Source: Kitasatospora aureofaciens
Lineage (GTDB): Bacteria; Actinomycetota; Actinomycetes; Streptomycetales; Streptomycetaceae
Length of the DNA stretch: 64,000 bases
Assembly (NCBI GenBank): GCA_000720845.1
Contig: JODU01000010.1
Location: forward strand, 62,001-126,000
Direction of reading: 5' to 3'
Made by a program: the position numbers and the translations under genes. Below the pieces are notes generated by a model, which was given only the letters and a program-made list of their open reading frames with translations, did no database searches and was not told the origin of the DNA. Below are positions 58,128 through 64,000 of this stretch, piece by piece. Every line of letters begins with the position of its first letter. The stretch's first letter is position 1.

Positions 58128-58805
58128 TCAGGATGCGTGAGGTCGGCGCAGTGTGTGCATGTGCAGGGCGCTTCGAGGGTCCTCCGTCTCCACACGCAGC
58201 CAGGAGCCGTCCTGGAAGCGGATCAGGAGCGTCTGCGTCGCGAACTCACCGGAGAATGGGTCGATCAGGTACGCCTCGGCCGCCGAGAGCCGCGCGACGA
58301 CCCGCATGCTCTTCTCGCGTCCCACGCTGACGCGCCGCGGGGGAGCCGCCAGCACGAGCTCTTCGGGCGTCACCAGCAGTAGCCGCTGGTGGTGCGGTGA
58401 GTGGTCGTACCAGCGGAGCAGGAACCGCCCTGCACTGCCGTGCCAGTTCCCGTCGAAGACCTGGTCGAAGCCACGCTGGACGATGATGGCGTCCCGGCGC
58501 CTTTCGTCCTCGCCCTTGGCCCGCAGCCGCCCCTTCTCCTCCTTGGTCGCGAGCGTCCGCTTGAGCGCTTCTTCCGCATTGGACAAGAGGGCCAACAGCA
58601 TGACAAGGGGCGCGAACAGCACGGCGAGTGCCGCCCCGACCATGCCCAGCGGCCGCAGCTTTCCGGGGCGGAGCCGGGGGTTGCCCGCAGCGTCGAGCAC
58701 GTCCGCCGGCGGTTGCGGGATCTTGTCGATCGTGCACCACGCGCAAGCGTCGGCGTGCACGCCCAGGCGGTCCGCCATTGCACGCTGCTCGCGTCTGGAC
58801 GTCAC
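58128..58805 (-). CDS. Unknown membrane protein with CxxC and PH-like domain
   Basis: 225 residues. HADACAWCTIDKIP near residue 25 has Cys-x2-Cys. A membrane segment (LGMVGAALAVLFAPLVMLLALLS) follows, then a charged helical stretch, then a beta-rich domain: LLLVTPEELVLAAPPRRV and TLLIRFQDGSWLRVETEDP. That domain resembles the one in the protein at 55438 (Phe-x-Asp-Gly-Ser-Trp-x-Arg). The GTG at 58805 has GAGGAG eight bases upstream and is preferred to the ATG at 58826. Probably part of the type VII region; function unknown. Confidence 0.7.
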   Translation of the reverse strand: MTSRREQRAMADRLGVHADACAWCTIDKIPQPPADVLDAAGNPRLRPGKLRPLGMVGAALAVLFAPLVMLLALLSNAEEALKRTLATKEEKGRLRAKGEDERRRDAIIVQRGFDQVFDGNWHGSAGRFLLRWYDHSPHHQRLLLVTPEELVLAAPPRRVSVGREKSMRVVARLSAAEAYLIDPFSGEFATQTLLIRFQDGSWLRVETEDPRSALHMHTLRRPHAS

Positions 58806-59113
58806 GGCTGGTCTCCTCGGCTCCATGTGGCGACGTATCCACTCTCACGAGAGCGTATCCGCCCCTCTCGGGCCGGAGCAGAGCGGAAGTAGTACGGCTG
58901 AAGAGGCCACGGCGCCGAGGAAGCGGCGCCGTGCGGGGGCAGCAGCACCTGGTGAGGAGGGGGACGGGCGGTTTGTCCTGGCTTCGCCACGTCATGGGCC
59001 GGGCCCCGGGGCTCTGGACGACGCGTCAAGTGATCGAGCCGTGGGAAACGGATGAGAGGCGTCTCGTGTTCCGTCTCCGCCGGGCGAGGCGCCTCGCCCG
59101 GCCTCCCACGGCT
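58806..59113. other. 308-base gene-free stretch with hairpins
   Basis: No gene seen. It holds a perfect hairpin CACGGCGCCG / CGGCGCCGTG with loop AGGAAG (58908-58933), about 100 bases upstream of the gene at 58805, and the multi-stem structure at 59036-59114. The first hairpin may be a second terminator or a leader element of the downstream gene. Confidence 0.6.
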
Positions 59114-59114
59114 C
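59036..59114 (-). terminator. Multi-stem, three-way-junction-like terminator
   Basis: The outer stem GAGCCGTGGGA (59036-59046) pairs with TCCCACGGCTC (59104-59114). Inside are a stem ACGGA/TCCGT (59048-59052 and 59070-59074, with inner GAGA/TCTC) and a perfect 12-bp palindrome (59079-59090 and 59091-59102). The outer stem starts at the stop codon of the gene at 59114, so termination is its likely role. Confidence 0.72.
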
Positions 59115-59719
59115 TAGGCGAGTGAAGGATTCGGAGGCCAGTCGACCCCGGAGTCGCGGAGTACGCGACTGTACTTGGTGTACCGCCGCCGTGCGATGAC
59201 GAGGCCCGTCAGCCACAGTGCGGCGAAGAACAGCCAGATGCCGCCGCACACGAGCAGTGACTGAGAACTGAAGCCGGTCTGGGACAGGGGAATGAGCATG
59301 ACGGCCAGCAGGACCAGGAGGGCGGTCAGTCCTCGCCGCCGGTGGGTGCTGCTGTAGTCGACCATGATGCGGGCGTGCAGGAGATCGACGTCCTGCCGTA
59401 CCTCGGCCAGCGGCCGCAAGCGGCTGCCTCCGGGCCGCATGCCGGGCAGTTGTCCGCCCTCCGTCGCCGCGGGGTAGTGCTGTCCACTCCGAGCCGCCCG
59501 CTGCGCCGCGTCCGGCAGCCGGCGGAAGGCGAAGTACGGGTTGGGGCTTCCCTTCGGGGAGAGCGGGGACAGCCCCTCGTACCGGTACCCGTACTGCTCG
59601 GCCACGTAGGCGAAGGCGGCGAACTTGCGCCACGACCGCTGTAGGTTGCGGGCGTCATGCCGCTCGGCGCCCTGCGAGCCGTCCCGCAGCAGTGCTCTGA
59701 GCTGGGGCTGCAGGAACAT
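59114..59719 (-). CDS. Unknown membrane protein with two C-terminal helices
   Basis: 201 residues. The N-terminal about 125 residues are soluble, with KFAAFAYVAEQYGYRYEGLSP and PNPYFAFRRLPDAAQ. Two membrane helices follow (LTALLVLLAVMLIPLSQTGF and LLVCGGIWLFFAALWLTGLVIA), then a short tail. AGGAGGT eight bases before the ATG at 59719 is a near-perfect ribosome site and sets the start. It is divergent from the long WXG-hairpin gene at 59888. A two-helix membrane protein beside a possible effector could be an immunity protein, but there is no motif to show it. Confidence 0.75.
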   Translation of the reverse strand: MFLQPQLRALLRDGSQGAERHDARNLQRSWRKFAAFAYVAEQYGYRYEGLSPLSPKGSPNPYFAFRRLPDAAQRAARSGQHYPAATEGGQLPGMRPGGSRLRPLAEVRQDVDLLHARIMVDYSSTHRRRGLTALLVLLAVMLIPLSQTGFSSQSLLVCGGIWLFFAALWLTGLVIARRRYTKYSRVLRDSGVDWPPNPSLA

Positions 59720-59887
59720 CGGACCAACCTCCTGAGACCGGGTCGTAGCACGACGCCGGGGCGCCGTTACCGTGTGATCGGCGAGATGGTGCAACCACTC
59801 GCCCCACGGATAGCTTCCTATCACTGGGTCAGGCAAGCTCCCCGCGGTGGGAGGCGTCCGACACACAGACACACACAGGGGGACAGA

Positions 59888-61252
59888 GTGGGTTCGTCCA
59901 AGTACCCCAATCTGGGGTTCGACCCGGCTCCGGGAGACCTGGAGACGGTGCGGTTGATGGTGAGCGCGATCGGCCGCGTCAGTCGCGAGAGCGGCACGGC
60001 GCACACGCAGCTCAGCAAGATCGGCACCTCGGACGGCATCTGGACGGGCAAGGCAGCGGACGCGTTCGCGAAGTCCGTCGACAAGATCCCGCCCTACCTG
60101 GAGAAGGCCCTCGATTCGGTCGCCTCAGCCCACCGGGCGTTGTCCAACTGGGAGACCAGCCTGGACGGGTTCCAGGCGCGGGCTCGTGCCTTGGAGGAAG
60201 AGGCGGCGGCCGCGGCCAGGAAAGTGAGTACGGCCAAGGGCACCCTGGACGGTCTGCCCGACGACACGTCCCAGTTGACGGACAAGGAGAAGAAGGAGCA
60301 CGACAAGGACAAGGAGAGCAAGAAGGCGGCCTACGACTCGGCGAACGGTGAGCTGGAAGCCGTGCGGGGCCGGGCTCGTACCCTGCACGCCGAGTACGTC
60401 ACGGCGGCGGACACGACGGCGCGTACGGTCAAGCAGGCAGCGGACGACGCTCCGCCCGAGCCCGGCTGGTTCGACGACCTCGTGGACGGCTTCACCGAGT
60501 TCTTGTCCGACGCGTGGAACGTCCTCAGCGACCCCAACTTCTGGAAGCTTGTCGGCGACATCCTCGCCGACATCGCCATGGTCATCGGCGTTGTGTGCCT
60601 TGTCGCCCTGATGCTGGGCACCGGTGTGGGCGCGCTTGGGCTCATCGGATTCATCGTCGGTGTCGGCGCGCTGGCCGCCCACGGTGCCGCCATGGCCGGT
60701 GGCGCGGAGGGTGTCACGTGGCAGACCTTGGCCTGGGACGCGCTCGGCGTGGTCGCCGGCGGCGCCTCTCTCGGCGGGGCGAAGTTGGCTCAGGCCGGAC
60801 GGGCGCTGGTGCAGTCCGGTCGCTCCCTGCGTGCCTCGCAGGGTCTCATGGCGACGCTCGGCAGGATCGGTCCCGGCGGGTGGGGCAACATTGCGAAGAT
60901 TCCCAGCGGCATGGCGAACTCGATGCGCGGCTTCGCCACGGCGGGCAAGGGGTGGGTGCACGTCGCCACGGGCAAGACCCTCGACGTCGTCGGCACGGTG
61001 ACCGGCGCCGGCTTCGCGTTCGGCTCCAACACCAACGAAGGCCGGTGGCTGGACGGCGACTGGAACATCTCCGACATACCCGTCGTCGGTCCAGGAGCCG
61101 GCTTCGTCGACTACGAGGCGCCGGACAACAAGCCGAAGACGATGGCCCCCGGCCCACTGGGCCCCCGATTCGACAGCACCACCACACTCACCTCTGCCGG
61201 TGAAAGCTTCACCAAGGGCCTCCGGCCCGGCAACTTCGGAACCGCCGCATGA
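59888..61252 (+). CDS. Long WXG-hairpin membrane protein, putative type VII substrate (module B)
   Basis: 454 residues, paralogue of the module A protein. The start SKYPNLGFDPAPGDLETVRL resembles PAFPNIGWDPTPGDVEDTRD there. TSDGIWTGKAADAFAKSVDKI holds Trp-x-Gly. A long charged coiled-coil stretch follows (DKEKKEHDKDKESKKAAYDS). Hydrophobic helices are at about 225-280 (IAMVIGVVCLVALMLGTGVGALGLIGF and so on). The C-terminal region has TNEGRWLDGDW. No enzymatic domain was recognised. GGGGGA lies about five bases before the GTG. Its stop overlaps the next start by four bases. Confidence 0.72.
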   Translation: MGSSKYPNLGFDPAPGDLETVRLMVSAIGRVSRESGTAHTQLSKIGTSDGIWTGKAADAFAKSVDKIPPYLEKALDSVASAHRALSNWETSLDGFQARARALEEEAAAAARKVSTAKGTLDGLPDDTSQLTDKEKKEHDKDKESKKAAYDSANGELEAVRGRARTLHAEYVTAADTTARTVKQAADDAPPEPGWFDDLVDGFTEFLSDAWNVLSDPNFWKLVGDILADIAMVIGVVCLVALMLGTGVGALGLIGFIVGVGALAAHGAAMAGGAEGVTWQTLAWDALGVVAGGASLGGAKLAQAGRALVQSGRSLRASQGLMATLGRIGPGGWGNIAKIPSGMANSMRGFATAGKGWVHVATGKTLDVVGTVTGAGFAFGSNTNEGRWLDGDWNISDIPVVGPGAGFVDYEAPDNKPKTMAPGPLGPRFDSTTTLTSAGESFTKGLRPGNFGTAA

Positions 61253-61995
61253 GCCGTTCACCGATCGACGCGGCCGCTGCCCGCCAGATCCCCTACGCGT
61301 TCCAGTACACGGTGCCCGACGAATTCGTGCGGCTGCCCGACCCCACGGCCGTCGAGGGATGGGACGAGGCACTCAAACGACTCGTCCCGGACGCCGACGA
61401 CGAGCAGTTGGCCTCGGCCACGGAGCAAATGAGGACCATGCTCCCCGGACTCTCCGCGGGCGGGGAGGACACCGTCGACCTGACGGCGATGTGTCTGGGC
61501 ACCGAGGACGTCGCGGGCGAGGAACGGCTTTCCATGGGACTGCTCGCCGTGACCGTGAAGGCAAGCGGGCACCACGATCGGCTGCTGACAGCCGAAGGCG
61601 TCTACCGGGCGAAGCACCACAGGTTCTTCGCTGACGAAAACGACCTGCAAGAGCTCGACTTCGCCCTGGGCAAGGGCGTGCAGGGACGACAGGACATGCT
61701 CCTGGCGGTGAAACTACCCTCAGGTCCGGCCGTGATGTCCGCCTCGCTCCGCCTGCTCACTCTGCCCGCGAGCTTCGTCGCCGAGAGCGGGGTCGTGGAC
61801 GCGGCCGACACCGGCGAGGCCATACGCCCGACCCTGCCGGTGGCCTCGCTCCAACTCGTCGTCCCCGCGCCACGTGACTACTGCGTCTACGTGACGATCT
61901 CCACGCCGTCGGTGTTCCTGCTCGACTCCTACTGCGGGCGCCTGGCGCAGATCGGCCGGACCTTCACCTTCGACGTGGAAGACCGCAACCGCTGA
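61249..61995 (+). CDS. Unknown protein, accessory of type VII module B
   Basis: 248 residues, soluble, no signal. IPYAFQYTVPDEFVRLPDPT opens it, and the C-terminal part (LQLVVPAPRDYCVYVTISTPSVFLLDSY, RTFTFDVED) resembles the end of the module A protein at 54651. It is co-translated with the long WXG-hairpin protein through an ATGA overlap, which suggests a direct partner such as a secretion adaptor or chaperone. No family was recognised. Confidence 0.72.
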   Translation: MSRSPIDAAAARQIPYAFQYTVPDEFVRLPDPTAVEGWDEALKRLVPDADDEQLASATEQMRTMLPGLSAGGEDTVDLTAMCLGTEDVAGEERLSMGLLAVTVKASGHHDRLLTAEGVYRAKHHRFFADENDLQELDFALGKGVQGRQDMLLAVKLPSGPAVMSASLRLLTLPASFVAESGVVDAADTGEAIRPTLPVASLQLVVPAPRDYCVYVTISTPSVFLLDSYCGRLAQIGRTFTFDVEDRNR

Positions 61996-62020
61996 AGTGA
62001 CCGGTGGAGGGCGTATCAGG

Positions 62021-62326
62021 CTACTTCTTGCCTTCGCGCTGCTTCTTCTTCAGCTCGTCGTACAGTTTCTGGTCGAGCTTGGTGAACTCCTCCGAGGACT
62101 TCTTGGCGAATTTGGAAACGCCTTTGGTCAGCTTGGACAGCTGACCGAAGCCGTAATCCCAGGAGTCCGCGAAGTCGTCACAGGCGGACTCGAGACCGCC
62201 GTGTCCGATCTGTTTGGAGTCGGCGTGCTTCATCTCTTTGGAGGCAGACTTCATCTGGCCGCCGCTGGTCTCCAGCGTGCTCGCCATGCCAAGGACCTCA
62301 TCGCTCGCGAAACGCAGAAAGGACAA
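62021..62326 (-). CDS. Small WXG100-like protein (module B)
   Basis: 101 residues, same family as the protein at 57652. DDFADSWDYGFGQLSKLTKG is the shared turn, again Trp-x-Tyr-Gly, and the tail is Lys-rich. The start at 62326 is a TTG with GGGGAAGAG about five bases upstream; an ATG at 62287 would shorten it by 13 residues. It faces the module B genes end to end with a gap of 25 bases instead of preceding them, so the module was rearranged relative to module A. Confidence 0.77.
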   Translation of the reverse strand: MSFLRFASDEVLGMASTLETSGGQMKSASKEMKHADSKQIGHGGLESACDDFADSWDYGFGQLSKLTKGVSKFAKKSSEEFTKLDQKLYDELKKKQREGKK

Positions 62327-62383
62327 CTGACTCTTCCCCTTCTTCCTCTCTTGATGAGCACCCGTGCCCGAGCGTACCCCGGC

Positions 62384-63469
62384 TCATCGGTTGACCGACT
62401 GGATCTCCTGGACCGTGACCGCCTGGGCGTTCTCGAAGGTGCCGTCGGGCAGGTCGCCGCCCGCGCCGCCGGTGCCGGTCCAGGCGATCTCCCAGGTGAT
62501 GGTGGCCTGGAGGTCGAAGGTGCCGTCTCCCGAGGAGCGGAGGTACTTGATGCCGCAGGGCGGCGTCCGGTCGGCCTTGCCCTTGGCGTAGGGCTCGCCG
62601 ATGGAACCGTCGCCGTTGATCGTGCACTCGCCGGACGCAGGGTACGTCTCGGCGTCCGGGGTGCCCGGCTCCAGCTTGAGCGACACCGGCTTGGCGGTGG
62701 TCGTGGCCGTGAGGGCGAAGCCGGGGGCGTCGATGGCCGCCGTGGCCTGGACCTCGTGGAAGTCTGCCTTGTCGAGCCACGCCCAGGTCGGCAGGTTCAC
62801 CTTCGTTGTCCCGGCGGGGGCGAGGGTGACCTTTGTGCCGGGCAGTTCCATGTGCTGGTACGCGAGGGCGGCGAGTATCTCCGGGGTGATGGCCTCTTCG
62901 TACTGGGGAGGCGGGGCCTCGCCGTTGTCCACCCAGAAGGGGAGGTCGGTGCAGGAGTTGCGCTTGAGGTAGTCCGGCTCGTTGGGGTTCTCCACGCCGG
63001 CCCAGAACATGCCCTCGCCGTCCTTGGCGACGTTGTAGTCCTTGTAGCCGGGGGTGTCCGTCCAGCCGTACTCGTCCTCGTAGTGTGCCTTCGTCTGGCC
63101 GATCGCCGCGGCCGGGGTCCCCGTCATGCCGGGTGCGCTCGCGGCCTCCTTGATGTCGGCGGACATCTTCTTCTTGAAGTCCTTGGCGCCGAGGTAGGGG
63201 GCGTACCAGCAGGGTGGGGGAGTCCAGTTGACGTCGGCGGACGTCACGTTCCCGGTCCCGCCGTTCGGCGCGACGGAACCGGAGTACGTGATGCGTGCGG
63301 CGGCGTAGATGCCGGTCTTGTCGCCGCCGCCTTCCTGCTCCGCGCTGCCGCCCTTGCCGGTGTCCACCGGCTCCGCGGCGGCGTTCGGGACAGCGAGGAA
63401 GATTATGCCGGTCGCGGCAGCCAGGGCAGCCGCACTGCTGCCGAAGAAGTTTCGCCGTGGTCTGCTCAC
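62384..63469 (-). CDS. Exported protein of unknown function, Tat-like signal
   Basis: 361 residues. SRPRRNFFGSSAAALAAAT followed by a hydrophobic run and ANAAAE-type cleavage looks like a twin-arginine signal peptide. The mature part has TPPPCWYAPYLGAKDFKKKM, MFWAGVENPNEPDYLKRNSC and repeated beta-strand sequence, with five or more cysteines that may form disulfides. No catalytic motif or family was recognised. The GTG overlaps the stop of the upstream gene by four bases (GTGA), so they are one operon. Confidence 0.72.
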   Translation of the reverse strand: MSRPRRNFFGSSAAALAAATGIIFLAVPNAAAEPVDTGKGGSAEQEGGGDKTGIYAAARITYSGSVAPNGGTGNVTSADVNWTPPPCWYAPYLGAKDFKKKMSADIKEAASAPGMTGTPAAAIGQTKAHYEDEYGWTDTPGYKDYNVAKDGEGMFWAGVENPNEPDYLKRNSCTDLPFWVDNGEAPPPQYEEAITPEILAALAYQHMELPGTKVTLAPAGTTKVNLPTWAWLDKADFHEVQATAAIDAPGFALTATTTAKPVSLKLEPGTPDAETYPASGECTINGDGSIGEPYAKGKADRTPPCGIKYLRSSGDGTFDLQATITWEIAWTGTGGAGGDLPDGTFENAQAVTVQEIQSVNR

Positions 63470-64000
63470 TGGCACTTCTTGGCCTCCGTCTCGACGAACA
63501 CCTTGGACGCCTGCCACAGGCCTTCACCGGTGGGGTACTTGGTCATGATGATCTTGTAGTAGTTGAAGTCCTTGAGGCTGGGCTCGGACTTCAGCACCTT
63601 CCCCGTCTTGACCTCTTTTCCGTAGAACTTCCCGGTGTCCGCACAGAACGCGACCTCCACGGACTTGCCGTTCGGGGCGGATCGTGTGGTGGCGTCGTAG
63701 TGACGGCGAGTGCCGGTGCCGGTCCAGCCTCCCTTGATCCACTCGTTGATCTGCGTCTCGGCATAGTGGATTCCGTCCCCGGTGGCGTAGGCGGCCAAGG
63801 AGGCGTCCTTGGTCGTGCGCTTGTCGACGCCCCGGTAGATGGCACGCAGGTAGTTCGCCGCGTCGTCCATCGCGGCCGCCTCGTTCTTGTCCTTCGGCTT
63901 GTCCCAGTCGAAGACGAGGTTCATGTCCTTCGGGAGGGACAGGTCCACGCCGTCCGGCTTGTCCTCCGCCGGTGCTCCCGAGGCTTCCGCCGACTGCTCC
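63466..64000 (-). CDS. Unknown protein, probably exported lipoprotein, 5' end outside window
   Basis: At least 177 residues; the frame is open to the window edge, so the start is missing. The part seen begins with a Glu/Ala/Ser/Pro-rich linker (EASGAPAEDKPDG), as found after lipoprotein signal peptides. A domain follows with MNLVFDWDKPKDKNEAAAMDDAANYLRAIY and TGDGIHYAETQINEWI. Two cysteines are near the end. I recall similar small secreted proteins beside the Tat-like protein in streptomycetes but know no function. It is coupled to the gene at 62384. Confidence 0.7.
   Translation of the reverse strand, partial: EQSAEASGAPAEDKPDGVDLSLPKDMNLVFDWDKPKDKNEAAAMDDAANYLRAIYRGVDKRTTKDASLAAYATGDGIHYAETQINEWIKGGWTGTGTRRHYDATTRSAPNGKSVEVAFCADTGKFYGKEVKTGKVLKSEPSLKDFNYYKIIMTKYPTGEGLWQASKVFVETEAKKCQ

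Noticed and set aside
59888..61252. Polymorphic toxin with C-terminal nuclease or ADP-ribosyltransferase domain
   Set aside because: No catalytic motif can be seen in the C-terminal 150 residues, so a toxin claim is not supported.

Overview
The window is high-GC (roughly 70 percent or more) actinobacterial chromosome, almost certainly Streptomyces. The signs are frequent GTG and TTG starts, several leaderless-type promoters, many Hanks-type kinases with extracellular sensor tails, the futalosine menaquinone pathway, a type VII secretion ATPase and the Streptomyces-type dispersed repeat near 35.3 kb. No rRNA, tRNA, CRISPR or complete insertion sequence was seen.

1-7.6 kb is accessory and variable. 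It holds a radical SAM gene broken by an in-frame TAG, paired hairpins, the 3' remnant of a tyrosine recombinase, a DCC / HTTM / DUF5819 group, a secreted ice-binding-like protein with repeats, an Asp23/Gls24 pair and an XRE-DUF5753 regulator. 8-18 kb is conserved core: hemL, a histidine phosphatase, a Tat-type lipoprotein with a deacetylase fold, then the system II cytochrome c maturation operon (ResA-like thioredoxin, CcdA, ResB, CcsB). A condensation-domain protein and a double-MerR regulator follow.

18-30 kb is a regulator-rich stretch. Divergent regulator/target pairs carry visible palindromic operators (LysR with cupin-DoxX, WYL with a VOC protein, TetR near a hydrolase), and there are three membrane Ser/Thr kinases, two of them recent paralogues with beta-trefoil-like tails. 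30-36 kb carries the late menaquinone genes (UbiD-type decarboxylase, UbiA-type prenyltransferase, UbiX-type flavin prenyltransferase), an AsnC regulator, mqnE and a UdgX-type uracil-DNA glycosylase. mqnA lies 11 kb further on.

37-46 kb holds a dicarboxylate/amino-acid symporter preceded by an unannotated Cys/His-rich leader peptide, and a fatty-acid group (TetR, MaoC-like hydratase, FabG-like reductase, thiolase, acyl-CoA ligase) with shared TTAC-type palindromes. A methyltransferase and a cold-shock protein follow.

47.5-64 kb is a type VII secretion region: a kinase, a large EccC with an FHA domain, a divergent WXG100-like protein, then two related modules. Each module has a small W-x-Y-G protein, a long WXG-hairpin membrane protein and an accessory protein, and the region also holds two PH-like membrane proteins and secreted proteins of unknown function. 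It is the best candidate here for an undescribed system. All functions are read from sequence and memory of families; no searches were run.
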